A stretch of DNA of 64,000 nt from Timema cristinae (GCA_039000515.1 JBCFYV010003508.1:50629514-50693513), one strand, 5' to 3'. Counted from the first letter of the stretch, positions 1 through 62,599 are shown. Notes: a model not told the origin generated them from the letters alone. Program-made: numbers and translations.

Positions 1-48264
<48,264 letters not shown>

Positions 48265-48974
48265 CTGGAAATAAACGTGTAAGTATTTAGTTTTTAACTA
48301 CAAAACAATATCACGGTCAGGACTCTTTACTCCCTCAGTAATAGTGAATACGGAATTAAGTGCCCCTGGCTCGATTCCTTGCATGGACTAAGCAATTATC
48401 ATTGGTGAAATGATGAATTAACGGGTGGAGGTTGGGTGTTGTGTCTGTCCTAAGCTAACAGATTCAAACAAAATGGCGCTGCCCCACAGAAACAACCGTA
48501 CCATGTTGTTGTCAGAACATAAGATGAGAACAAGACCAGGGGTTAAGGACCTGTTATGGGCTATGAGGCTTGTGTTGTATATTTACCCCCAAAACAACGA
48601 TAGGCATTCTAATATTTGTATTTTTAACAGCACTGCAACTTAACAATTATAAGTTATTTCATAACTCAAGTAGTTGCAAATATATAACCGAAATTAGAAA
48701 TATCCACTTCTCTAAAGACGTGTCCTTAAAGTTACGTTCACGGGAAAACAAAGATCATCTCCTAGTTTGTTGGTGAGGAAACAATGCTTGGGTACAAAAC
48801 TTAATAAAAACAGTTAGGGTGGCTTTTGAGAGAATAGAGCTTTATCTCTTCCTGACCCTCAATTTTAGAATTAGATATCTAATTCTAAAAACACCTCGGG
48901 GGTGTGGAAACCTTATGAAAACCACAGACACAAAGTTTGAGCCCAATCGGTAAAATTGTTTTGGCTTTAATCCT

Positions 48975-49081
48975 AGATACAGACAGACATACAGATGGAC
49001 AGACGGATCGACAGACAGACAGACAGACAGACAGACAGATGGACAGACGGATCGACAGATAGACAGACAGACAGACAGACG
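48975..49081. repeat. CAGA microsatellite with two blocks
   Basis: Two CAGA runs are joined by a duplicated ATGGACAGACGGATCGACAG segment. Confidence 0.9.
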
Positions 49082-49184
49082 GCGATGTCATGAAACCTTG
49101 ACAGTCACAATACTCGCTGACAACATATTAACTGTCTGAAGATGTCTGCGAGTCCGAACTGAAATACACTCAATAACGTGCCTT

Positions 49185-49620
49185 TCCATTATGAATCTTA
49201 CTACCCATCCGGCCTGTACACATGTCAAATATTTACGCTAGTGTGTTTAGGCAGGAGGAAGCTTCAATTTAGAGGAAGTGCACCCAAACTTGCGGGAAGA
49301 GAGAGTATAAAACCAATTAGATAAAACCACCTTCAGCATACCCAACTGGAATTCGAACTCTGATATCCTGACATCGACAGTCCAGTTTATTAGCGAGAGT
49401 GACACCTTAAACCATACGACAACTGAAGTGTGTCTGATTTAATGTTACTAATTAGTGGTAATGAGGGAGGTCTAATTTAGAGTAAATGAACCAGCATTAT
49501 GGTGTAAATGAAGAGGAGAGCTCCCTTACTACACCTGGATGAGATTAGAACCTCAACCTTCCTGCTACAAGCTACCCAAACTAATTGAGATGAACACTTA
49601 GTCTGTGTGACCACCGGGAT
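49185..49620 (-). mobile_element. Two adjacent diverged family 1 SINE copies
   Basis: At 49188-49430 the reverse of the family 1 body and tail is visible (ACTACCCATCCGGCCTGTA, GAAGTGCACCCAAACTTGC, GGAATTCGAACTC). A second shorter relative follows at 49440-49615 (TTAGAGTAAATGAACC, GATTAGAACCTCAACC). Confidence 0.55.
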
Positions 49621-49724
49621 TGGAGCTGAATGTTTCATACTAGGGATAGTTTAAGAAATCAGTGAAGCGCGTTTAGATTTTGGCTATTTTAAAACTAGTG
49701 GACTTTAGAAAATGTAGCTCATTT

Positions 49725-50306
49725 TAAAAGTTACAAAGGTGCTAAACAAGCAACACAATACTTCTCTCTCCAAGGGGTCAAGAGAAAGTTAAAATAGCGT
49801 TACAGCAGAAAGTTACAAAGGTGCTAAACAAGTAACACAATATTTCTCTCTCCAAGGGGTCAAGAGAAACTTAAAATAGCGTTACAGCAGAAAGTTACAA
49901 AGGTACTAAACAAGCAACACAATACTTCTCTCTCCAAGGGGTCAAGAGAAACTTAAAATAGCGTTACAGCAGAAAGTTACAAAGGTACTAAACAAGCAAC
50001 ACAATACTTCTCCCTCCAAGGGGTCAAGAGAAAGTTAAAATAGCGTTACAGCAGAAAGTTACAAAGGTGCTAAACAAGTAACACAATATTTCTCTCTCCA
50101 AGGGGTCAAGAGAAAGTTAAAATAGCGTTACAGCAGAAAGTTACAAAGGTACTAAACAAGCAACACAATATTTCTCTCTCCAAGGGGTCAAGAGAAAGTT
50201 AAAATAGCGTTACAGCAGAAAGTTACAAAGGTACTAAACAAGCAACACAGTACTTCTCTCTCCAAGGGGTCAAGAGAAAGTTAAAATAGCGTTACAGCAG
50301 AAAGTT
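49725..50306. repeat. 82-bp tandem repeat, about seven copies
   Basis: Seven highly similar 82-bp units start AAAGTTACAAAGGT and end GCGTTACAGCAG. They lie in the upstream intron. Confidence 0.95.
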
Positions 50307-51567
50307 GCATTCAAAATGCGTTTTGTTTTTTAACAACCATCGTACGATCATTTCAATCGTCTCTTTTATGTATAGCTTTATTCTACTTGATATATTCTAT
50401 TTTATGTCATTGTTCCAACTCGACAACCAACTCTCCAGTTATATTCTTTTTCAATTTACGATTGAAATAAAAACATGAGGATTGAGACCCACTTTAAACC
50501 AAGAGGGATAGGTTCTCCTCGATGATCCGTTGAGAGTAAAAACAATATGTTTATATCGCTCTGGGACGAGTGTTGCTATCAAGAAATATAATACTGGGTC
50601 ATAAAACTAAGATGAATATCAAAGAGATCAGTTAATAAGGTTCAGTTTACAAGGGCTTGTGGTTCAGGGTTCTCAATGTGTTCCTTCTAGGCTGACTTAT
50701 AATGTGAGCGCTCTTTGGAAAGTAACTTAATAATAAAACAGAGCCTACATCCGGTCCCTCCAATTCCACCAATCTATAAACTGATGGCTCACGTTGAGAA
50801 TTGGGAGCTGGATCATTCATTTCAGTTGACAGACGCGCTGAAGATAAGTTAGGGAGTCAGACCTTGGTGTACAGCCATACCTCTAGGGACATACCTGACA
50901 CCAATAAAAACTAGACGTCAATTCATGTCCTTTTTGATAAATACTATACATTTATATAAAATTACACAAATAATATAATAATATGTTATAAACGTCGGCC
51001 GGATAGAAATGTATTTTCTAAAGGGAGCTCCAAATATCCATTCGTAAGAAAATCAGAGTATAGTTATAATATAATAACTATTATTTTTCTGCAGTGAGAT
51101 GGTTTAGGTAACCAACAGGCAAAAAGGATGCAGAAACAATGCATTAAACCTAATCAATGGAATAAATAGTCAAGAAAAGACAAGATCAGCCAGTGGAACA
51201 TTTGAACACTAATTACGGACCTAAGTTTGATTCCCAGTATAAAAATGTTAAAAATGTGTCATCGTTGAAATTTATATCGCCACTTTCACAAGTAATAATT
51301 GAGGGTAGGAGGCGTTGTATGAGTTCTAGAGCAAAGTTAACTATCAGCCGGTGCACAGCATGTTACACATCTAAATAACTCAATTAGTTTTTAATCCAGT
51401 AAAAACTATGTTTCCCAAGAATTCTGTCCCTCAAGACCACCCATGCCATCATTTTATCCAACACTTGAGTCGAACACATGATGGACACAGCATCCCAACG
51501 CGTCCTACTCTTCTGACAGTCTTTGAGTGAAAGATAAGAATAGACGAGGGTTACAAAGAGTCAAAGG

Positions 51568-51608
51568 CTAGACTACATGACTACATGACTACATGACTAC
51601 ATGACTAC
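51568..51608. repeat. 9-bp tandem repeat
   Basis: CTACATGA repeated about five times. Confidence 0.85.
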
Positions 51609-52510
51609 ATAATGGATCACGGGGAGGGTGAGAAAAATATATCTTCAAGAATATTCCATGCATTCAAATTCCCGTCTTACATTCTGAAGGGAATTATATA
51701 GAAATCCAAGGAATTGAGGAAGAAGAAAATAAAATATTGAAAAGAGAGCGAAAAAACTACAAAATAACGACTGACAAATCTTACACTGCGCATAATTTTT
51801 GACAGTGAATGTTACTGAAACAAGATCGTTTCTCTTTCTATAACAGTATATTTACAGAAGACAAAATAAGGACCGTATAAAATCTGGTGTGTGTTATATT
51901 TCGCAGTTTGTTTCTTTGAGGAAAGGAGTTTTAAACCCTTAATGCCTTATTGAACTAAAAAAATCAAATACATTTTAAGAAATACAATTTTTGGTAAATT
52001 GAGACGCTCTTTTGATCCACGTATTATATTTCCCAATCGATTTCTACATCTGCCTTTTTTCTATAGGCTGTTGATCTCTCCCCCAAAACTCGCAGTTCAA
52101 CGTTATTACCATTTTATAAATGTAAGAAAATACAGGATAGGAACAGGAATATTTATGAGTCAGGATTGGTAAAGGAGACCCCAAGTTATTTGAGTCCAGC
52201 AATTGATAATTCTAAATAATCTCCTAAATAAAATATCAACAATAACGTTCTGATATTTGGCCAACCTTGGCGTCCAAGGTGTACTCGTTGGTTGCTGTAG
52301 ATGATAATAGTAGGAATATCATATTCTGTAAAATTAATAATTAAACCTGGACACTGCAATCGAACCAAAGACCTTTGTCTTAGTATTCCAATGCCACTGA
52401 TCTATTCAGGACGATGTAAAGATGTGTATCTAACACATATAATAACTTGACAATTTAATCCAGCATTAAAAGTATTTTATCTAAACTTATTTCTAGAAAT
52501 AATCTAATTT

Positions 52511-52716
52511 ATGATCCATATTATTTTGACTGTTGTTTACAGCTTTGGAAGTCAAGTAAAGATTATTCCCGTGCTAGCGCCGTGAGATAGATCAGACTGG
52601 CAGTTCCTCTAACACTTCGGTAAGGCGCATTGCATTTTATTGTTTGTGGGGGCTAAACACTGTTGTTTGAGCTATTACAAATATAAAGTTGTAAGTTGGA
52701 GCAAAATGACAGTTAC
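52511..52716. repeat. Interspersed repeat X, copy 1
   Basis: About 205 bp matching 55955-56154. The core GTGCTAGCGCCGTGAGATAG and TCCTCTAACACTTCGGTAAG is identical in both copies while the flanks have drifted. The family is not recognised. Confidence 0.85.
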
Positions 52717-53009
52717 TTTAACATGTAAAAGTAGATATTTAGTCCATTCACGGTAACTTGGTATTTTTCTGACAGTTTAATTGTTATTGAGGATAGTCTA
52801 GATTCATCCGCCTATGAAACAGTTGTCAATTTTGTCAAGTGATGTAAACTAACAAAACATATTTTCTGGAGCAGAAGGGAACTTCGGATTATCTCAGTTT
52901 TAATGGAAAAAAGTTTAGTTTTTATGGCCTAATAGATATAAAATAATGATTTAATATATATATAGTTTAATTCTACCTTCATCAGTGGCCGCATAGTCTG
53001 AGGCTAGAA

Positions 53010-53200
53010 TAGACTAGACTGCCTATGACGGGAAGGCTGGGGTTCGAATCCCAGTAGGATGTACTGAGGGTGGTTTTCTCTAAATGTTTTTACATTCTAC
53101 CTCCACACATATTCGGGTACACTTCCTCTAAATTCAACCTTCCTCATCCCTGACTCATTAGAGCGTAATTAGTGCATATCCGTGTAACCCGAACACGTTC
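53010..53200 (+). mobile_element. tRNA-derived SINE, family 1, plus orientation
   Basis: B box GGGGTTCGAATCCCAG is followed by GGTGGTTTTCTCTAAATG, the CACTTCCTCTAAATTCAACC body and a tail with GTGTAACCCGAAC. It is the same family as 23513-23752. Confidence 0.7.
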
Positions 53201-54239
53201 TAATGCATTGTGCTAATCTGACCAGTATTTTGTCTTCGTTTAGAAAGTTCCCGGTCCAATATGGTCGACTATGTTTATCTTGAGTGCGATTCCCTCCCAC
53301 CTTAAAACACGGATAAGTAAAAATGTGTCTTCTCTTAACGTTGGAAGGTTATGAAGGAATGTTCTCTGAAAAGTGTTCATCTTGTTTCGCGCCATCAGAC
53401 GGTGAAAGGACAAAAGGCTCTTGCTTGCGTGATGATAGCCGTGGACATTCGATTATCTGGAGCAGGAAGAGGAACAGTTGAGTGACAGCTCAAACAGTGT
53501 AGTACTAGAAACACACACAGGCGAGCCACTTTAGTTTCCTGCTTACGACATCAGATTACCCCGGCACCGCCACTATCTGCCCCAAAGTGGTGGCTGCTAT
53601 ATTGTACTAGGGCTGAACAAAGTCTTTCATTGTGAGAGCTATAGAACCTTGTCTTGGCTCAACTTGTGCTCAACCTTTCAAACAGGTGACCTCGCGAGAA
53701 CCACACACAAGTCTCTTCCTAAACAAAGTAACGTCACTAGGTAACGCCAGTGCTATGACGGGTTATCTAGAATATGTTATGGTGACGTCAGACCACCTCA
53801 GAACAGTCAGTATCATCTGCAGCCTAGTGTTTGGGGAGAGGGTTTCACTTTGTATTAACATATCTGTACTCATGGGGCTGAGTCGAGCCCCTTACAGACC
53901 CACTGCTTCACAAAAAGCTCTGAAAGCACCGGGGATCAAACCTAGGAACTCTGGATCTGAAAATAAGGTTATCATAGTGGGCTTAAAATTTTACATTACT
54001 AAGAAAAATACATAAAATATAGTTAAATGTTTGTTTGTTTCGATACCAATCTGATAGTGAGGTAGAATGAATACAAGTATCCAAACAAAAAGGGCTATCT
54101 CGATATTAGTAAAAGCTCGATATATTTTCTACATTCCTAGCCTTAACTTCCTCGTAAATGTCAACCAAGGGATGGCTTCACTAGGTAGATAAGCTCTCAT
54201 TCAGAGGATATATTTATTCTCTAACTAAACCCTGTGTGC

Positions 54240-54530
54240 ACGGGGTATGAAAAGCTTACCCCTCTGTTCCTATCTTGAGCTAGTTCTATCCAGTCCACCT
54301 CATCACACCCTATCTATTTCAGGTCCATTCTAATGTTACCCTCCCATATGTGTCTAGGTCTTCCCATTGAGCTTCCCATTGGGCTTACCAGTCAGTATCC
54401 TGGACAAGGTTCTAGATTCTCCCCTTCACTCTTTATGTCCTTACCACCGTAATCTGTTAGATTCCACTATCCTGACAATCTCTTATGATGAGTACAAGGT
54501 ATGTAACTCATCATCATGTAACCCCCTTTG
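54240..54530 (-). mobile_element. LINE C-terminal fragment, unexpanded copy
   Basis: Minus-strand translation shows IVRIVESNRLRW, a GRPRHIWEGNIRMDL-like segment and CDEVDWIELAQDR. It is the same family as 35790-36260 and lies in the long intron upstream of the Ig5 exon. Stops and frame changes mark it as dead. Confidence 0.75.
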
Positions 54531-55022
54531 GGAAGTTTACTAGAATAAATGAATAGGTATTAATTTTAAGGAGATGGAGTACCATCCACCATGAGAAGAA
54601 GATCTAAACCAGACATTCGGTCGAATATTGTCTTGTACGCAGTTAAACATATTATATAATGATTACTTTCTTCGGTGATCGTATGGTCTAAGGCAGTGTT
54701 CCGCCAACTCTTAAAGTTCACATCGCACCAAACTAGCCTTAATTCATCGCGGTAATGTTTTGTTTAGGGCATGCGCAGTGACATCAGAAAATGTATTACA
54801 CACCCAGTCCAACAATTTTTTTCTAAAGCAACATCAAATTAACAAATGAATGAAGTTCTTTTACGGTTCTCACTTCACTAACATTTGGAAACATTTCGTG
54901 AAAACCATCAGTTATTTGGGTGAACATAGCGCGATGGTTTGGTTTTTGTTGGATGTATGAACATATTAATAAATACAAGTAAGTAATAAATGTGGTCAAC
55001 TCACTTAGCAATGAATATACTC

Positions 55023-55190
55023 CCACGGACACTGGTCCGAGGAACACAAGGAACACTGGTCCGAGGAACACAAGGAACACTGGTCCGAGGAACACAAGGA
55101 ACACTGGTCCGAGGAACACAAGGAACACTGGTCCGAGGAACACAAGGAACACTGGTCCAAGGAACACAAGGAACACTGGTCTGAGGAACA
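55023..55190. repeat. 24-bp tandem repeat, about seven copies
   Basis: Units of GGAACACTGGTCCGAGGAAC plus ACAA. The length is a multiple of three, so several frames stay open; not considered coding. Confidence 0.95.
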
Positions 55191-55204
55191 GTTCTTGCAA
55201 TATA

Positions 55205-55300
55205 CGGACATGCCAATGCTGGGGAGATCGGGGCTCAAGTCCTGGTTGGGTGCATTGATGTTAGTATTTATTAAATGGTTTTCCACTCTCCTTTCTTGTA
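55205..55300 (+). mobile_element. Truncated SINE fragment
   Basis: GGGGCTCAAGTCCTGGTTGG followed by AAATGGTTTTCCACTCTCC matches the B-box region and body of family 1. It directly follows the 24-bp array. Confidence 0.45.
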
Positions 55301-55954
55301 AATGTGATTATATTTTCTCAAAGTTAAATCTTCTTTATAAATAGCCATAATGGGTCGTAATACAAAAATAATAAAAAATTGTAGTCGGTTAGTTTTTATT
55401 ATGTTACTTTTACAAAAATAAAAACAAACTAACATATGACAGTTTCGGATTACAATATAAATATAAATGTTTAAGAAGGTAACTTGGAATATCTTGTAAA
55501 CACACCAAGTCTGTTCACATTTATTAAAAAGTTGCTTAGTTGTGTTAAGACATTTTAGAAAACCTTCTAAGAATATATAGTAAAGAGAATATGTATTAAT
55601 AAAGGAGAAAATTATTTCAATTCTCAGTATTTTGGGGAAGTTATAATATTTTGAATATGACACTTTAGTTACAACATTATTAAACTAAATCAATTGTTTA
55701 TAAGGATTCATAATAAATTTGAAAATAAATTTTTAAGTGAATGTATCCAAAACAGTTAATGCAGAATGACAATAAATAATATCTTTTAAAAACATAAAAC
55801 ATGTTCAATTGTTAAAATGTATGTATTGAAACTAAAGTATCTGTTACATAAATGATTATTAATAATACACTGACGTAAAAAGTAGATTTAAACTATGTCT
55901 TTAGCTTTTGATTTTGCCTTTCTACTCAGGTATTTATTTTTAGAAACAAAATTT

Positions 55955-56154
55955 GTGATCCATATTATTTTTACTGGTGTTCACAGCTTTGGAAGTCAAG
56001 TCGATTCCCGTGCTAGCGCCGTGAGATAGATCAGACTGGCAGTTCCTCTAACACTTCGGTAAGGCGCATTGCATTTCATTGTTTGTGGGGGCGAAAACTG
56101 TGGTTTGGATTACTACCAAGATATCGTTACAAGTTGGAACAAACTGGCAGTTAC
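55955..56154. repeat. Interspersed repeat X, copy 2
   Basis: Second copy, in the same orientation as 52511-52716 and 3.4 kb away. It starts TGATCCATATTATTTTTACT and ends at the GGCAGTTAC segment. Confidence 0.85.
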
Positions 56155-56799
56155 TAACGTATAGGTCTATGATGGCCAAACAAGGATGTCTCTACGGAGA
56201 CAACAAAAGCTAAGGATTATGGTTTCAATCTCATTTTTTACGTCAATATATTATAAAGAATAGTTTACGTAACAACTACTTTAGTTTAAACATATAATGT
56301 TTAACCAACTTAACAATCTCTATGTTTAGAATATACCACATTTATTGTCATTCTACATTAAATGTTTTGATCCTATTTATTAAAAAGCTATTTCCAAATT
56401 TAACTTGAATCAACATGTATCAATAATTTAATTTAATAAATTTGTAATTAATGTCAAATTTAAAACATTATAACATTAACAAACAAGCGAAAACAATATC
56501 CTTATTCATTAATGCGTTAAGATGGCTCACAACAAATCAAATTTAACAAAGATCATTACCTTTGACCAAACGTTTATCCCGAAAGGTAGTTAGCTAGCTC
56601 TGGTTTAGCTTATCAGATAGCGCCTTAGTGTACTCGCTTAAGGAAATAACTTTCAGGGCGAATTAAGTTTATTTAAATAAAATATACTAATTAATTAATT
56701 TGACACGTTGACTTATTTAAAATTAAATCAAGACTTATATGCATTAGCTAGATCCAATAAAATTTTACTCTTACATCTACCACTGTTTCCGGCCTATGG

Positions 56800-57030
56800 T
56801 CTGGGTCAGTTTTTAATTCAAGCCATATATTCTCCACCACCGGCTGGCTAGGCCAGTCGTAGCTTCATAGGTCTTATAATCCAACTTAAAACTACACAAC
56901 ATCCAGTCCCCGGACGTAAATTCATCTCTGTGAAAGGGTAAACCCACATTTAACCAATGATAAATTTTCATCCATGCCGGAAATTGAACCCGGGACCAAT
57001 GGCTCAGTAGACAGACAAGATACTACTGAA
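56800..57030 (-). mobile_element. Possible third tRNA-derived SINE
   Basis: The minus strand shows CCCGGGTTCAATTTCCGGC, a B-box-like site, after an ACTGAGCCATTGG segment, followed by a body without the family 1-2 tail. Only one copy is seen, so this is tentative. Confidence 0.35.
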
Positions 57031-57214
57031 CTTGGTGACGGATCTACAACCCAATTGAATGATACATTTTATATAACTAAACAATACATGTTTGGGTGAG
57101 TATTTAGAATTAAATAAGCAAGTTGTCGCTTTAAAAATCTTGATTCATCCAACTACAATATGGAGGATATATTATTATTATTTAAATTTAAACTTGTAAT
57201 TTATCTAGTATTGT

Positions 57215-57491
57215 TTATTATTATTAGCACCGCGTCTTACTAACCGTTCGGGTTATACGCGCTTACGCTAATGTGTAATGGTAGGGTGATTGTGAGATGA
57301 AATGAAGGACCTACAGTTTAACGTGGAATCCGAACCACGGTGGAGGCCTGGCACTCCCCACATTCACAAGATGTCTTGTCAAAGGTGAAGGAAGGGTTTG
57401 GTAATCAGATAAATCTGTGCCGGGACCAAGGATTGAACCCCGGACCCCAGCACAGAAATCCGACACCTTACCCCTAGACCGCCAGGTCACC
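57215..57491 (-). mobile_element. tRNA-derived SINE, family 2, second copy
   Basis: This copy is co-linear with 27268-27548 over about 275 bp with few differences, including the tRNA-like head (CTGGCGGTCTAGG, B box GGGTTCAATCC) and the same tail and ATT run. Confidence 0.75.
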
Positions 57492-58756
57492 TGATCTAGT
57501 ATTGTTAAACTTTAATGTAGCCCACAGATACATAAATACTTAGTGGACTCGATAATAAACATATACATCATATTTTATACATAAAATACAACCAAATAGT
57601 GACTTTAAATTTGGAATAAGCCATTCCAATCCCTTAGGATATTCGAGAATCAAATATTAAAAAACCGAATAAGATTAAAGGATTGAAATAAAATAATTGT
57701 GGCGACTAATATACATCCAGGCTCAACTCAATGTGAATTCACATTGGGACAAAAATGTTAATATTTAATAAAGATTTTTATTTTATATATTAATTACAAA
57801 ATTAATGCGAACACAGTTAAAATTAAATAAAAAACCCATACTAGTGATAGAAAGTTAGCCTTTCATGTCTACCCTGTTTCAAAGATTCGAATTGCGTATA
57901 ACACGAATGGGTAGCAGGACACAGTGCTAATAATAATAAAGATTCGTATTAGTAGGGAAATTTAAGAATCAGGTTTGAATAAAATTATATTTGTTCTTAT
58001 CTTCCAAACAATAAAAAAATAATATTTTTCTATCCAAATTTAACGCTAATAATTAACCAATAATTTGTTCTAGTAGCTAATACAAATCCTTTGATTATTT
58101 TAAATATATGCCTAATTAAAAATATATTCATATTCTGGGAAGATTAGAAGATTGTTTAAAAGTTAATTTATTTATATTTGAACTAACATAAATTCTTAAC
58201 AAATTATAATTTGCCAACTTAAGATTTTAGACACGATTTATATCATATCTGTATATTATATAATGATATATAGGTTATATGATTTTTTATTACTGGTGAT
58301 GACAATTTAAGGGGATAATTAATGCTTACACTCTCATCTTTATAACAATCTCCTTAAAAGTTTTAAAATCATTTAGCTGTGTTGTACTGTTAATAAATGT
58401 AGTCATAAAAAGAGTTTAAAATCATCGCTCTATATTGAAGAAAAGAAGACTCCATCTATTCATATTTAATTTTATCATGAGATGTAATTAATAATATCAC
58501 AAGGCTGTCACTTCCATTAGTGTCGTGAAGTTGGCACAATAGGAAGAAGGGCTGTACTTTTGAAACAAAAGAAACGTAGATAAATCTTAACGTTGCTTTA
58601 CGATCCACACTTTAAAGTTATTTTCCTCTTTGTAGTTAAATTGCCTTCCATTCTCGAAATGTTTAGCCATTTTCTTTTGTACAGTTCAAGTCCTATTATA
58701 ACCAGGGTGACCGCACTTTGTTTTGGTGCTGCCCTCCAATAAGGGCGGTAGCACGT

Positions 58757-59220
58757 TCATAGGCGTTCACTTTCATAGGCATGCACGTTCATAGGCGTTC
58801 ACGTTCATAGGCGTTCACGTTCATAGGCGTGCACGTTCATATGTGTTCACGTTCATAGGCGTTCACTTTCATAGGCGTGCACGTTCATAGGCGTGCACGT
58901 TCATAGGCGTTCACGTTCATAGGCATGCACGTTCATAGGTGTTCACGTTCATATGTGTTCACGTTCATAGGCGTTCACGTTCATAGGCGTTCACTTTCAT
59001 AGGCGTGCACGTTCATATGCATGCGCGTTCATATGCATGCACGTTCATATGTGTTCACGTTCATAGGCGTTCACGTTCATAGGCGTTCACGTTCATAGGC
59101 GTTCACGTTCATAGGCGTTCACGTTCATAGGCGTTCACGTTCATAGGCATGCACGTTCATAGGTGTTCACGTTCATAGGCGTTCACGTTCATATGTGTTC
59201 ACGTTCATAGGTGTGCACGG
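58757..59220. repeat. 16-bp tandem repeat, about 29 copies
   Basis: CACGTTCATAGGCGTT with variants (GCAT, TGTG, ACTTTC) makes an array of about 460 bp in the upstream intron. Confidence 0.95.
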
Positions 59221-60389
59221 TAAAAACGCTGGAACGAGGATCTTCAACATTGATATTTATTTTTGGGAAGTTGTATTTACAAGTTACATTTGCCAAACGC
59301 TACATACCCTTGATAAGACAATAAAGTTCCTATCTAATATGAGAGGGAAAATAGTACACAATGATTTTTAAAGGAAGCTCGTTTTTCTTTCATTAATATA
59401 TTGTTCTTGAAATGTACCTTAAAAAAGGTGTTTTTGGGTGTAATTTGACTTGATGTAGCTCAGAATTATTAGCGCGGAAGTTAAGAGTGATTTAAAAATA
59501 AACTTTTCTTAAACTTACGTGACAAACAGATCTATGGTAAATTGTCAAACAGGATTTGATGAAAATTATACATACTATTCTTTCTAGCAATAGAAACCTT
59601 ATAATTGACATACGGTCGTTTCACTAAACAGGCATCGCATTTTAATGAAATAACCTTAAGAGTTCATTAGGAAACAATGGCATTGAAACTAGGGAGATAA
59701 TTTTCCAATTACTCTGGAGAAAGATAAGATTTTATATCATATGAATATCGATACTATAATTTATACTTCTTTTTTATCTTAGAATACTAGGAACCTTTTA
59801 TTCATTTGTCTTTGAAGGATGCAAAATTCATTTTATTTTTCATAATATTCAATAATAATTTATTAATATTGCCTCACGAACCATTTTCCAATCTTGTGTG
59901 ATCCAAATTCTGCATTTCTCAATCATATTTTAATAGTTTAAATATTTTGGTAGATTAGAAGGGTATTATAATGTGATACCGTTCAAAAATAAAACAATAA
60001 AATAAAAGTTAATTAACAAATTTAGTTCAATATTTCTTCTACAGCGCTAAATTATTGAATCTAATTTGTCTCGTCCAATCAATAATCGAGAACTTTCAAA
60101 TTAACATAGACATTATGTATAGTTGACATTAATTTTATTTAAAATATTTCAATATAAAACATAATTTTAAATATATTTTAAATGAGTAATTAATTAGAGT
60201 ACATATATTAATAAATTGTTGTTTAAATTTACATTTCAAACTTACTTATTGTATAATTTAATTGTACTTATCAAACACTCAATAAAAAAGCTTGGTTTTG
60301 TTTTATAAAATATTAAAGCATGAAATAAATTAAATTAATGAGAATATATAAAAAATTGTAAATAATGAAACCTTGTCAACCAAGTCAAC

Positions 60390-60872
60390 AGACATAGATA
60401 TCTAAAGCTAGCATTCAAACAGAAACTATTTGATCGTGTAAACAAGACTAGATATCTAAAGCTAGCATTCAAACAGAAACTATTTGATCGTGTAAACAAG
60501 ACATAGTATCTAAAGCTAGCATTCAAACAGAAACTATTTGATCGTGTAAACAAGACTAGATAACTAAAGCTAGCATTCAAACAGAAACTATTTGATCGTG
60601 TAAACAAGACTAGATCTAACTCATTAACGAAACATATCGTCATGTAAACAAGACTAGATATCTAAAGCGAGCATTCAACGAAACTCTATTTGACGTGTCA
60701 AACAAGATAGATGAATCTAGCTAGCATTGCAAAAGAAACATTTGATTCGTGTCACAAGACTAGATATCTAAGCTAGCATTAAACAGAAACCATTGAAATG
60801 TGTAAACAAGACTAGATATCTAAGTAGCATTCAAACAGAAACTATTTGATCGTGTAAACAAGACTAGATAAC
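60390..60872. repeat. 54-bp tandem repeat, about nine copies, decaying rightwards
   Basis: GACTAGATATCTAAAGCTAG and CATTCAAACAGAAACTATT with GATCGTGTAAACAA form 54-bp units. The first four are clean; the later ones carry many small losses. Confidence 0.92.
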
Positions 60873-62599
60873 TTAATTAACCGAAACAATCGTTCCATTG
60901 AACGGGGCAGTATCAAGTGGACGTCACGCCTCGTCCCTAGTCTCGTGGAACGTTCAAACTGGCGGGAAAGTAAGAGAATGCCAGTGTGGGCTGATGAACA
61001 GAGTGGAAAATGATTAGAGCCCGTCACAAAGAGAGAGAGAGAGAGAATATAAATAAAACCCAAAGGAAAATGATGAAACGAGGGAGAAGAGAATAAAAAC
61101 AAATTTCCCTCTTTTCCCTGTAGATGAGCTCCCTCACTGTTAGCTCCCCTCCGTTCAGTCTCGCTCGTGAATTCCAGGCTTAGCGTTATTCGCCACTTAC
61201 ATTGTCTGCTTGATCTTAGCTCCCTCTCCCTTCAAGTCTCTACCTCTCGCGCAACATTCATGAAGGGGAGGGGACAAAGGGGTCTTGCATACTTGGGCGC
61301 TTCGGAGTAATCAAGAAATTGACTGAATCAATTCTGTTGGGGTATAAATTATTATTTTTAGCTCTCTAATCAATGTTTTCAGAACCAAGAACTGGAAGTT
61401 GTCATTAACGTTCATGGAAATCGAGTAATACTAAAGAGGAACACTCAATATTAACAGGCAAAATTTAATATAGAATTACTCAGAAAATGGTGAGTTTAAT
61501 ATTTATTTTGAGTCATGACGTCAAATAGGGACTATATTATTCATTAGTAGGTTATGAGAACTTAAATAAAAACTGTGTTTTGAGAATAGCTCTAGTAATT
61601 ATTTTTTGAATCTGTAATTAATTAATGCTTAGTGTAATCTATTTTTATAGTATAATTCTGTACTGTAGATAAAACTAATGAACCACTATTAAATTGTTTT
61701 TGAAATAGTTTTGTGCACTAAGCTGACAACACAACCTACAGAAGCGTCATGTGCATGTTTGAAACTAGGAAACAGCGAGGATAGAAGTCACATTTAGAGA
61801 TAATTTCAAAGGTAGCAATAAAATACGCGTCATTGTAAAATGAGTATCAGATTGTTGACACAATTACTAAAAGTCTTATACATAATTTTATTTTTTAAAA
61901 AGAGCTATGGTAATTCTATTATTTCATTAAAACCTTAATTTCTTTAGTAATATTTACGGTGAGTGCATTTATCTTATCTATTAATATGTGAACACATGAA
62001 CAACTACACATACGTTATCACATAGCACATGGCTATAATAATGTCAGACTTTCACATACACATATTATAACGTACTGTACACAACGTTAGACGTACTGTG
62101 TAACCCTAGGGTATTTCCTATAGGACACTCTTTTATGAATTGTTTCTAGTATTTTAAGGTGGGTCTACGTGAATACGGGAATACAAGACGAGACCAGCGC
62201 CTTGATTCACTTAACCCTTCTCCCTTTCAAACACTTTAACGCTTACAAAAGTTTACAATTGGTTGAAATGTATTTATTCGTTTGTATATTCTAATTTGAA
62301 AGATTCAATATGACACAATACATATAATGGTCACACGAGTCAAGGAATCATACTCGCAATTTATTGTATTGTTGAAGATGGGGTAGCTTGGACTCGAACC
62401 TAGATAAGGTGGACTGGGGATAGCTTGCCAAATGCAATTTATCACCGTGGTTTTCCCACTCTCTTGTAACATTACGTTGTAATATGTTACAATTGGACCC
62501 CGCCTCATGATGACATAGACGCACGAATCGTAGTAAATCATACTACCCGCTCTGATATGTACATCTCAATTAGAATCCCTACAATAGTAATCTTCTCTG

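Noticed and set aside
53632..54015. Plus-strand open frame of 127 codons
   Set aside because: No recognisable domain, no splice context, and it sits among SINE and LINE debris.
58757..59220. Telomere-like repeat
   Set aside because: The 16-bp unit is not TTAGG or a related telomeric motif.
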